This document shows, in pieces, positions 1 through 5,206 of a stretch of DNA of 5,206 nucleotides. Numbering within the stretch: position 1 is the stretch's first letter; each line of letters begins with the position of its first letter. This DNA is from Actinomycetes bacterium (GTDB taxonomy: Bacteria > Actinomycetota > Acidimicrobiia > Acidimicrobiales > Palsa-688), in assembly GCA_021815935.1 (NCBI GenBank), contig JAKAZH010000141.1, positions 1-5,206 on the forward strand, given 5' to 3'. Under the pieces are notes generated by a model, which worked only from the letters and a program-made list of their open reading frames with translations, ran no database searches and had not been told where the DNA came from. The translations under genes and the position numbers were made by a program.

Positions 1-618
1 GACGGCCGGCTTGAGCGCGCTCGGCGAACCCCTGCGGTAACCGCCGTCGGAGGTTATGACCAGCCTCGCGTCGCAGTCGAGGATCCGGTCTCGAAGCGCC
101 TCCGCCGAGAAACCTCCGAACACCACGGTATGTGGGGCGCCGAGGCGGGCGCAGGCGAGCATCGCGGCGACGGTCTCGGGGATCATCGGCATGTAGATGG
201 CGACCTTGGTGCCGGCCTCTACGCCGAGCTCGGTCAGGGCGTTGGCGGCCTTGCAGACCATCACCTGCAGGTCCCTGTAGGTGATGGTGCGCGTGTCGCC
301 GGGTTCACCCTCCCAGTGGTAGGCGACCCGGTCGCCGAGGCCCGACTCGACGTGGCGGTCGACGCAGTTGTAGGCGACGTTGAGCTTGCCACCGACGAAC
401 CATTTGGCGTACGGCATCTCCCATTCGAGGGCAGTGTGCCACTGCTGCGCCCACGTCAGACGCCGTGCCTGCTCCTCCCAGAACGCGATCCGGTCGGAGT
501 CGGCGCGCTCGTAGATCTCCGGCTGCGCGATCGCAGCAGCAGCGAACTCGGGTGGTGGAGGGAACCTGCGGTTCTCGTGGAGGAGCGCTGAAAGCTCCTC
601 GCTTGTCGTGTCTGTCAT
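1..618 (-). CDS. acs: Acetyl-CoA synthetase (AMP-forming), N-terminal 206 residues, 3' end outside window
   Basis: Catalyses acetate + ATP + CoA to acetyl-CoA + AMP + PPi in the cytosol (family knowledge), feeding scavenged acetate into central metabolism. The visible part reads from ATG at 618 to the left edge without a stop. It carries the Acs N-terminal cap region (WF.GGKLNVAYNCVDRHV, residues about 73-90), then the start of the adenylate-forming core: TITYRDL (111-117), KVAIYMPMIPE (138-148) and the highly conserved VVFGGFSAEALRDRI (165-179). The family is about 650 residues, so roughly two thirds is missing, including the P-loop-like ATP motif and the C-terminal acetylatable lysine. The start is supported by a strong AGGGAGGA Shine-Dalgarno just upstream. 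It lies 18 bases after the satP stop on the same strand, so co-transcription is likely. A propionyl-CoA synthetase is a less likely alternative, because the N-terminal motifs match Acs closely. Confidence 0.95.
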   Translation of the reverse strand, partial: MTDTTSEELSALLHENRRFPPPPEFAAAAIAQPEIYERADSDRIAFWEEQARRLTWAQQWHTALEWEMPYAKWFVGGKLNVAYNCVDRHVESGLGDRVAYHWEGEPGDTRTITYRDLQVMVCKAANALTELGVEAGTKVAIYMPMIPETVAAMLACARLGAPHTVVFGGFSAEALRDRILDCDARLVITSDGGYRRGSPSALKPAV

Positions 619-622
619 TCGG

Positions 623-630
623 TCCTCCCT
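623..630 (-). promoter_or_regulatory. Shine-Dalgarno site of acs
   Basis: On the minus strand this reads AGGGAGGA, ending 4 bases before the ATG at 618. It sits entirely in the 18-base gap between the satP stop and acs. It fixes the acs start and indicates independent ribosome loading within a shared transcript. It is clearly stronger than the site in front of satP. Confidence 0.75.
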
Positions 631-636
631 GGCCGG

Positions 637-1272
637 CTAAACGCTCTGGACGGGCTTGATGAGCGGCTTGCCCATGAAGAGTACCTGCCTGCCCCTCATC
701 CCGTTGATGACGCCGGCCGCAGACGCGTACCACGCGATCGCAGCTGTGATCACGCCGAGAACCCCGCCGAACTTCACGGTGCTGACGTTGCTGGAGAAGT
801 TCCCGATAGTGAGGATCAAGAAAGTGACGTCCAGGATGGCGAACAGGCTGAAGAGCACCAGGTTCGTGGCTGCGCTGCAAAGCCACATGTAGGTGGTGAA
901 TATGAAGAAGGCGAGCAGTATCCATCCGAGGTCGTTGCCGGCTTGCGCAGCGGATTTTGCGCTGCCCGCGGCAAGCTCGACCCAAAGGCCGAGGCCGATC
1001 CAGAACGCACCGTAGGAGGTGAAGGCGGTCGAGCCGAACACATTGCGGTTCTTGAACTCCCACATTCCCGCCAGCAGCTGAGCGAGGCCGCCGTACGCGA
1101 AGGCGTAACCCAGCCATGCAAGCCCTGTGCCGCGATCCCAGCCGGCGTTGTGCACCGACAGCAGGAAAGTCGTCAACGCGAAGCCGGCCAGCCCTAGAGG
1201 GCCAGGGTCTGACGCCGCCGGAGACTCCTTGATGACCACCATCGTCGGTGTTGCTGATGCTGTATCTGTCAT
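637..1272 (-). CDS. satP: GPR1/FUN34/SatP-family acetate transporter
   Basis: A 211-residue inner-membrane protein of the acetate uptake transporter family, which moves acetate (and succinate in E. coli SatP) into the cell. The family's N-terminal signature appears as DPGPLGLAGF (residues 22-31), with Asp where E. coli has Asn. It is followed by FAYGG (58-62) and GMWEFKNRNVFGSTAFTSYGAFW (two pieces, 69-78 and 79-91), which are core family blocks. About six hydrophobic segments are visible, roughly 27-43, 51-71, 84-101, 115-133, 137-157 and 167-190, as expected. The full length is normal for bacterial members. The ATG at 1272 is preceded by only a GGGGG tract (1281-1285) eight bases away, a weak ribosome site. 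A longer reading that begins at 1333 in another frame is a shadow. The gene leads the acs operon, so acetate brought in would be activated immediately by the next product. Confidence 0.93.
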   Translation of the reverse strand: MTDTASATPTMVVIKESPAASDPGPLGLAGFALTTFLLSVHNAGWDRGTGLAWLGYAFAYGGLAQLLAGMWEFKNRNVFGSTAFTSYGAFWIGLGLWVELAAGSAKSAAQAGNDLGWILLAFFIFTTYMWLCSAATNLVLFSLFAILDVTFLILTIGNFSSNVSTVKFGGVLGVITAAIAWYASAAGVINGMRGRQVLFMGKPLIKPVQSV

Positions 1273-1291
1273 GAGTGATACCCCCGTAATA

Positions 1292-1297
1292 ACAGTA
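1292..1297 (-). promoter_or_regulatory. Possible -10 element of satP-acs promoter
   Basis: The minus strand reads TACTGT, which fits the TAnnnT pattern of sigma70-type -10 boxes in actinobacteria. Initiation about 7 bases downstream (near 1285) would leave a very short leader that still includes the GGGGG tract. At 16-18 bases upstream no good TTGACA-like box is present (CGGTCA or GGTCAC). That is expected if the promoter depends on an activator bound at the overlapping palindrome. This is a judgement by eye on a degenerate motif. Confidence 0.35.
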
Positions 1298-1312
1298 AGG
1301 CGGCACCGACCT

Positions 1313-1328
1313 GGTGACCGTCGTCACA
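1313..1328. promoter_or_regulatory. CRP/GlxR-type operator upstream of satP
   Basis: The sequence GGTGA-CCGTCG-TCACA matches the CRP-family consensus TGTGA-N6-TCACA at nine of ten specified bases and is a GTGAC-N4-GTCAC palindrome. Its centre lies about 48 bases from the satP start codon and about 35 bases from the inferred transcription start, close to the class II position where CRP replaces a poor -35. Control of acetate metabolism genes by CRP-family proteins is established in E. coli (acs) and corynebacteria (GlxR). The link to this promoter is inference from sequence and position. Confidence 0.55.
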
Positions 1329-1360
1329 CACATTGACGCGGAGGTGTCCGCCGCACGATG

Positions 1361-1516
1361 CCGAATCGGGGTCTGGCGCCGAAGCGACGTGATTCTGCGC
1401 CGAGCGGCTCGGGTGCTGCGCCGAATGGCAGTGTGGCTGCGCCGAACGGCTACTGTGCTTGCCCCGAACGGCTACTGTGCTTGCCCCGAACGGCTACTGT
1501 GCCTGCCCCGAACGGC
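1361..1516. repeat. Tandem direct-repeat array (8 units, 18-22 bp), candidate LytTR operator array
   Basis: Units begin with CCGAA-like cores at 1361, 1379, 1400, 1421, 1442, 1464, 1486 and 1508. Steps are 18, 21, 21, 21, 22, 22 and 22 bases. The units at 1442 and 1464 are identical over 22 bp (CCGAACGGCTACTGTGCTTG plus CC), and that at 1486 differs at one base. The last unit keeps only its 9-base core, and the left four are diverged. On the minus strand the four right cores read GCCGTTCGG. This fits eight of nine positions of the LytTR-domain half-site as I recall it, [TA][AC][CA]GTTN[AG][TG]. Spacers are 13 bases on the right and 12 in the diverged part, the same spacing range described for LytTR operators. 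A LytTR regulator is encoded downstream in the adjacent operon. The repeat is directly visible; the operator role is inference, and a neutral minisatellite is the alternative. Confidence 0.85.
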
Positions 1517-1585
1517 AATCGGGGGGCGGCCAGACGTAACCTCCCGACGCCTCGGCTGTGTGGCAGACTGAATCGCGGTGTTTTC

Positions 1586-1593
1586 GGGGGAGG
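1586..1593 (+). promoter_or_regulatory. Shine-Dalgarno site deciding the kinase start
   Basis: GGGGGAGG ends 10 bases before GTG at 1604 and 13 bases before ATG at 1607. It is the only strong ribosome site in the open frame and directly precedes the hydrophobic segment expected at the N-terminus. It supports a start here rather than at the ATG at 1358 upstream of the repeats. Confidence 0.65.
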
Positions 1594-1603
1594 TGCGCCG
1601 ACA

Positions 1604-2800
1604 GTGATGCTCTGGGCCGTTCTCGCCATCGTCATGCTCGGACTGGTTGGTGTAGGCGCCTACTCGCGGTGGGCACCGCGCCGCTTGGTGACCCCAGGTG
1701 AGAGAGGCTCCTACCAGGCACTCAGCATTGCGAACCAAGCTGCTCCCGCCCTGCGCGGCGGCCTGACCCCGGATGCGATGGGTCGAGCGCTCGGGCCGCT
1801 GCGATCGTTGCTTTCCAACAGCGGCGTGCTCGTAGGCGACGACAGCGGGGTGATAGCGTCCGACGGGGTCGACGCCGAGCACTGCAAGATCCTCGAAGAG
1901 GCGGTGCGCACCGTGATGAAAGCGGGCCGACCGCAACTGCTCTCCGGCGACGAGCTTCGATGCGACCACTCCGGCAGCTGCGGCCTCAACGCTGGCGTAG
2001 CCGTGCCGCTCCTCGTCGAAGGACATGTAGTCGGCGCGCTGGTAGCGGTCGACTCGTCGGCTTCGCCCGGTCTTCTTCGCCTCTGCGGCGAGGTCGCGAA
2101 GTTCGTCTCCACGCAACTTGAGCTGGCAGAGCTGGACCTGTCACGCAGGCGAGCAGTTCAGGCGGAGCTGCAGTTCCTCAGGGCACAGATATCCCCGCAT
2201 TTCGTCTACAACGCCCTTACAGCGATCGAGTCGTTTATACGGACCGACCCGGATCGGGCCCGGGAGCTCCTCGTGTCGTTCGCGGAGTTCACCCGCTACA
2301 GCTTCGCCAGCCACGCCCAGTACACGAACCTCGCAGACGAGCTCCGCCTCGTCGACATCTACCTCGAGCTCGAACGCGCCCGCTTCGGCGCCCGGCTCGG
2401 AGTCACGCTCAAAGTCGCGCCCGAAGTGCTGAGCGTCCGGATCCCGTCACTGATCCTTCAACCTGTAGTCGAGAACGCCGTGCGCCACGGCATAGAACCA
2501 AAAGGCAGAGGCCGGATCCGAATAGAGGCAGTCGACACCGGCGCTACAGCTTTGATCAGCGTCGAGGACGACGGTGACGGGGTCGACCCGCGCCACCTGG
2601 AGCGGGCCCTCTCGGGCGTCACGACCTCGGTCGGGTTGCACAACGTCGACGAGCGGCTGCGAGCGACGTTCGGAGACGAGCACGGGCTGGTGATCGAGAC
2701 CGCCCCCGGCGCGGGAACCAAGGTGTCGTTCAGCGTCCCGAAGTTCTGGAGCGCTTCAAGCCGCCCTGCGTCGGCTCAATCGCGCGTCGTGACCACATGA
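1604..2800 (+). CDS. LytS-type sensor histidine kinase with GAF-like domain
   Basis: Membrane-anchored kinase of 398 residues, likely the partner of the LytTR regulator encoded next. Residues 2-20 form a single hydrophobic segment. About 40-172 looks like a GAF domain (ending in VAVPLLVEGHVVGALVAVD), with a C-x-H-x3-C cluster (Cys120, His122, Cys126). A short helical linker leads to the His_kinase (LytS/YehU) domain: FLRAQISPHFVYNAL (191-205), with His199 as the predicted phosphoacceptor. The HATPase follows, with N box LQPVVENAVRHG (285-296), EDDGDGVD (321-328) and SVGLHNVDERL (342-352). It lacks the five-helix 5TMR sensor of classical LytS, so the signal is probably read in the cytoplasm. 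GTG at 1604 is chosen because of the Shine-Dalgarno site; ATG at 1607 is equally possible. The open frame back to 1358 crosses repeats and is not believed. The stop overlaps the next start (ATGA). Confidence 0.92.
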   Translation: MMLWAVLAIVMLGLVGVGAYSRWAPRRLVTPGERGSYQALSIANQAAPALRGGLTPDAMGRALGPLRSLLSNSGVLVGDDSGVIASDGVDAEHCKILEEAVRTVMKAGRPQLLSGDELRCDHSGSCGLNAGVAVPLLVEGHVVGALVAVDSSASPGLLRLCGEVAKFVSTQLELAELDLSRRRAVQAELQFLRAQISPHFVYNALTAIESFIRTDPDRARELLVSFAEFTRYSFASHAQYTNLADELRLVDIYLELERARFGARLGVTLKVAPEVLSVRIPSLILQPVVENAVRHGIEPKGRGRIRIEAVDTGATALISVEDDGDGVDPRHLERALSGVTTSVGLHNVDERLRATFGDEHGLVIETAPGAGTKVSFSVPKFWSASSRPASAQSRVVTT

Positions 2801-3573
2801 GGCTGCTGTCTGCCTTGGCTGTCGACGACGAGCTACCGGCCCTCGACGAGATCGGCTACCTGCTTCGAACCTCGGGCTTCGTCGAGCGGGTGGTGTCGGT
2901 CGCGGATGCCACCAACGCCCTTCGCGAGCTTCGCGACCGCACCTTCGACCTCGTGCTCGCCGACATAGCAATGCCCGGCCTCGGCGGGCTGGAGCTCGCC
3001 AGTGTCATAGGGCGCTTCGCGGAACCGCCGAGCGTCGTGTTCGTGACAGCGCACGCCGAGCACGCCCTCGAAGCCTTCGACGTCGGCGCCGCCGGATACC
3101 TGCTCAAACCCCTGGATCGTGACCGCCTGGAGCCGGTCCTGCGCCGGGTGCTCGCCAGTAGAGCGTCGACGTTTGCGTCGCCGGCCGAGCACGTCCAAGC
3201 CGATCCGAACTCCACCGACGACGAGGACCACCTCGACATCGTCGTCGTCGAGGCGGCAGGCAAGACCGTCCTCGTCGAGCGTAAAGACGTCGCGTGGGTC
3301 GAGTCGGCTGGCGACTACATCCGCCTGCACACCTTCGACGGCCGCAACCTCTTGGTGAGAGTCGCGATGGCGCGCCTCGAAGCGGCATGGGCGGCCGAAG
3401 GCTTCACGAGGATCCACCGCCAGCATCTCGTGAACCTGCGCGCCGTGCGGGAGCTGCACGGAGACGGCGGGCGAGTCTTCGTCCAGCTTCCTGACGTGAC
3501 CCTCGCGGTGAGCCGGCGCCACGTCAGGGACCTCCACGACCAGCTGGTGCGGCTCGCGAGGCGCCAGCATTGA
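2797..3573 (+). CDS. LytTR-family response regulator (CheY-LytTR)
   Basis: Cytoplasmic DNA-binding regulator of 258 residues, the usual AgrA/LytR/BtsR layout. The receiver domain occupies about 5-120 with acidic pocket Asp10-Asp11, predicted phosphoacceptor Asp56 (LVLADIAMPGLGG), Thr84 and Lys104 (GYLLKPLD), so all phosphorylation residues are present. An acidic linker (about 122-145) leads to the LytTR domain (about 146-252), recognisable by VAWVESAGDYIRLHT (165-179) and GFTRIHRQHLVNLRAV (202-217). LytTR domains bind pairs of short direct repeats about one and a half to two helical turns apart. Such repeats lie in the intergenic region upstream of this operon, so autoregulation or regulation of satP-acs is plausible (inference). 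ATG at 2797 overlaps the kinase stop. E. coli relatives BtsR and YpdB control pyruvate-responsive transporters, which fits the symporter downstream. Confidence 0.95.
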   Translation: MRLLSALAVDDELPALDEIGYLLRTSGFVERVVSVADATNALRELRDRTFDLVLADIAMPGLGGLELASVIGRFAEPPSVVFVTAHAEHALEAFDVGAAGYLLKPLDRDRLEPVLRRVLASRASTFASPAEHVQADPNSTDDEDHLDIVVVEAAGKTVLVERKDVAWVESAGDYIRLHTFDGRNLLVRVAMARLEAAWAAEGFTRIHRQHLVNLRAVRELHGDGGRVFVQLPDVTLAVSRRHVRDLHDQLVRLARRQH

Positions 3574-3971
3574 CCTCTCCCGACGAGACGCGCGGTGTCG
3601 ACCTCCCCAAGCGGGTGACAGTCCGCGGTGGACGCCAAGCCGAGCGAAGCGCAGCGTCGCGATCGGTTCCCTCAGCAGCGGACCTGTACGTGTCGGGCAG
3701 CTACGGCGAGACCCTCCTGCGTTCTTTGATGCGGGCGCAGCTAGGAGTCGCCCTCGGTGTGCTCCTTCCCGCCGCAGCGGTGGTTGTCACCTTTCCGATC
3801 CTGTCCGTGCTCTTTCCGAGCCTGGTCCGGATGTCTTTCCTCACCATCCCGGTCACGGTGTTGGTCCTCGGATTTGGGATCTATCCGCCGCTCGTCGTGC
3901 TCGCTCTCCTCTACGTGCGCCGCGCGGCGCGAGTCGAGGAGCGCTTCGTCGCCCTCCTCGAGGACCAGTGA
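3570..3971 (+). CDS. Small two-helix membrane protein, DUF485/YjcH-like
   Basis: A 133-residue protein with an arginine-rich N-terminal tail (1-50), hydrophobic segments at about 57-81 and 93-116, and a charged C-terminus (RRAARVEERFVALLED). This topology, and its place directly before an ActP-type symporter, match DUF485 proteins such as E. coli YjcH and the small gene before corynebacterial mctC. Their exact role is not settled; an accessory or stabilising function for the symporter is the usual suggestion. Sequence identity to DUF485 is not obvious by eye, so the family call leans on context. The start is TTG at 3570, overlapping the regulator's TGA (TTGA), with GAGG at 3558-3561 eight bases upstream. 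GTG codons at 3615 and 3690 are alternative starts, and the latter would trim the protein close to YjcH length. Its stop overlaps the next GTG. Confidence 0.75.
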   Translation: MTSPDETRGVDLPKRVTVRGGRQAERSAASRSVPSAADLYVSGSYGETLLRSLMRAQLGVALGVLLPAAAVVVTFPILSVLFPSLVRMSFLTIPVTVLVLGFGIYPPLVVLALLYVRRAARVEERFVALLEDQ

Positions 3972-5206
3972 ACGACACCGGAGCGGTCATCGGAGTTGTG
4001 GCCGTCACGGTCGCTACCGCGGCCGTCGGATCGCGAGGGCTACGGGTCTCGCGCACACGTGAGGACTTCCTCGTAGCCGCACGCCAGGTCCCCTCCGCGC
4101 TCAACGCGGCAGCCATTTCCGGGGAGTACCTTTCGGCGGCATCGTTTCTAGGCGTCGCCGGCCTGGCGATGGCCGACGGGGTCGGAGCGCTGTGGTACGC
4201 GGTCGGCTACGCAGCGGGATACCTGGTCCTGCTCGCCGTCGTCGCAGCCCCGCTTCGCCGCTTCGGCGCGTACACGATCCCCGACTTCGCCGAGGGGCGC
4301 CTCGACTCTCCACTACTTCGAAAAGTCGCGACCGGCTTCGTGCTGGTCATCTGCGTCTTCTACCTACTCCCCCAGATGGAAGGCGCCGGCGAAACCCTCC
4401 AGGTCGCGTTCGGCGGACCCTACTGGATTGGCGTCGTCGTCCTTGGAGCTGTCGTGACCGCAGCTATAGCGAGCGGAGGCATGAAGGGGATCACGTTCGT
4501 TCAGTCCTTCGAGTTCTGGCTGAAACTCGTCGCCATCGCCCTGCCGGCGCTGGCGCTGGTAGCGGTGTTCTACCACCCTCCACTGGACAGCGTCGCAGGG
4601 AACGCACCTTCGGTGTTCCCGCGTGCTACGACGGTCCAGTTCAGCTCGCCGACCGGGATCGACGTGGCAAAGCCTGTCGGCGTGGTGGTCCGCGGGTCCC
4701 TCGACGGAGCCGTCTACGGCGCCCCGAGCGGCGTCCGCGTCGAGCTCACCGAAGGTGCGCACCAGGTCGGAGCCGAGACGTCCATAGCTTTCCCCTCGGG
4801 ATCTGCGGCGCCGACGCTCGGCGGTTCCGCCGCGCTCACAAACCGTGAGTGGCTCTCGCCTCTCCTGCGTCTCGGGGGTCGGTCAATCCACCCGCTGGCA
4901 GCGACATACGGGATTATCCTCGCGACTTTTCTCGGCGCTCTCGGACTCCCCCACATTCTCGTCCGCTTCTACACCAACCCCGACGGCCAGACAGCGCGGC
5001 GGACCACCGCGATCGTCGTCGTGCTGCTCTCCTGCTTCTACGTGTGGCCGGCCCTGCTGGCGCTCCTCGGGCGTCTCGAAGCCCCCGGGTTGTACCTCTC
5101 CAAGACCACCGACACCGTCGTGTTGATCCTGCCGCGCCTCGCCGTCGCCGGCACCGCCGAGAGGGTCCTCTCCGCGCTCGTGGCCGGCGGCGCCTTCGCT
5201 GCCTTC
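3968..5206 (+). CDS. actP: Cation/monocarboxylate symporter, SSS family (ActP/MctC type), 3' end outside window
   Basis: Integral membrane sodium:solute symporter. Relatives ActP (E. coli) and MctC (C. glutamicum) take up acetate, and MctC also propionate and pyruvate. The visible 413 residues include the N-terminal helix, REDFLVAARQVP (31-42), SGEYLSAASFLGVAG (51-65) in the substrate/ion core, AYTIPDFAEGR (101-111), QMEGAGETLQ (136-145), and GLPHILVRFYTNPDG (326-340), a strong signature of the acetate symporter branch. About 550 residues is typical, so the last quarter is missing. A polar Gly/Ser/Val-rich stretch (about 203-308) separates two helices and is longer than I recall for E. coli ActP. 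GTG at 3968 overlaps the previous stop (GTGA), with GAGG at 3960-3963. Substrate could be acetate, propionate or pyruvate; acs next door favours acetate. Confidence 0.93.
   Translation, partial: MNDTGAVIGVVAVTVATAAVGSRGLRVSRTREDFLVAARQVPSALNAAAISGEYLSAASFLGVAGLAMADGVGALWYAVGYAAGYLVLLAVVAAPLRRFGAYTIPDFAEGRLDSPLLRKVATGFVLVICVFYLLPQMEGAGETLQVAFGGPYWIGVVVLGAVVTAAIASGGMKGITFVQSFEFWLKLVAIALPALALVAVFYHPPLDSVAGNAPSVFPRATTVQFSSPTGIDVAKPVGVVVRGSLDGAVYGAPSGVRVELTEGAHQVGAETSIAFPSGSAAPTLGGSAALTNREWLSPLLRLGGRSIHPLAATYGIILATFLGALGLPHILVRFYTNPDGQTARRTTAIVVVLLSCFYVWPALLALLGRLEAPGLYLSKTTDTVVLILPRLAVAGTAERVLSALVAGGAFAAF

Larger units (their letters stand above)
1273..1603. other. Divergent intergenic control region between satP-acs and the kinase-symporter operon
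   Basis: These 331 bases contain no convincing gene. From left to right they hold the satP ribosome site (1281-1285), a possible satP -10 (1292-1297), a CRP-like palindrome (1313-1328), the tandem repeat array (1361-1516), a GC-rich stretch with a G6 run (1521-1526), and the kinase Shine-Dalgarno (1589-1593). One plus-strand frame is open across it from 1358, but repeat units change length from 21 to 22 bases inside that frame. The translated repeat therefore shifts register, which argues against coding. No hairpin-plus-T-run terminator was seen, as expected between divergent genes. Confidence 0.8.

Noticed and set aside
619..636. Terminator between satP and acs
   Set aside because: Only 18 bases, largely occupied by the acs ribosome site, with no hairpin or T run.
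305..1333. Long minus-strand frame of 342 codons covering satP and part of acs
   Set aside because: Arginine-rich out-of-frame reading typical of high-GC DNA; two recognised families occupy the same strand in other frames.
1361..1530. CRISPR array
   Set aside because: Repeats are directly abutting 21-22 bp units with no unique spacers of constant length and no cas genes nearby.
1537..1542. TAACCT as a -10 box for the kinase operon
   Set aside because: It fits TAnnnT and would place the last repeat core over the -35 region, but the motif is too weak and the upstream hexamer (GGCAAT) too poor to list as a feature.
1358..1603. N-terminal extension of the histidine kinase from ATG at 1358
   Set aside because: It crosses repeats whose length is not a multiple of three, has no good ribosome site, and resembles no kinase sequence; the start at 1604 has a strong Shine-Dalgarno.
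2833..3570. Minus-strand frame of 245 codons opposite the response regulator
   Set aside because: Antisense shadow of a gene with complete receiver and LytTR motifs; no recognisable domain.
4192..4848. Plus-strand frame of 218 codons inside the symporter gene
   Set aside because: Arg/Pro-rich shadow; the overlapping frame has unmistakable SSS transporter motifs.

Overview
The window comes from a high-GC bacterium. The GC-rich third codon positions, the GTG and TTG starts, and the transporter's RFYTNPDG-type signature all suggest an actinobacterium; genus and species cannot be read from it. It is almost fully coding, and every recognisable gene fits uptake, activation or sensing of acetate or a related short monocarboxylate.

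Left half, minus strand (positions 1-1272): a GPR1/FUN34/SatP-family acetate transporter gene is followed 18 bases later by acs, AMP-forming acetyl-CoA synthetase. The 3' two thirds of acs run off the left edge. The pair looks like an uptake-plus-activation operon.

Middle (1273-1603): a 331-base divergent control region. Next to the satP start it holds a CRP-type palindrome (GGTGA-N6-TCACA) overlapping where a -35 box would lie. Beyond that are eight tandem copies of a 21-22 bp unit. The copies nearest the kinase carry GCCGTTCGG on the minus strand, spaced exactly 22 bp apart. Spacing and core both resemble the direct-repeat operators recognised by LytTR-domain regulators, and a LytTR response regulator is encoded about 1.2 kb downstream.

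Right half, plus strand (1604-5206): four genes with overlapping stops and starts (ATGA, TTGA, GTGA). They encode a LytS-type histidine kinase with a single N-terminal membrane segment and a GAF-like domain, a CheY-LytTR response regulator, a small two-helix membrane protein of DUF485/YjcH type, and an ActP/MctC-type sodium:solute symporter that is cut by the right edge.

Working model (inference): the kinase senses a monocarboxylate or the state of the symporter and phosphorylates the LytTR regulator. The regulator binds the tandem array between the two operons and adjusts the symporter operon, the satP-acs operon, or both. The CRP-family site would add carbon-status control on the satP-acs side. 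The individual gene families are well known; the operator array is the least ordinary element.
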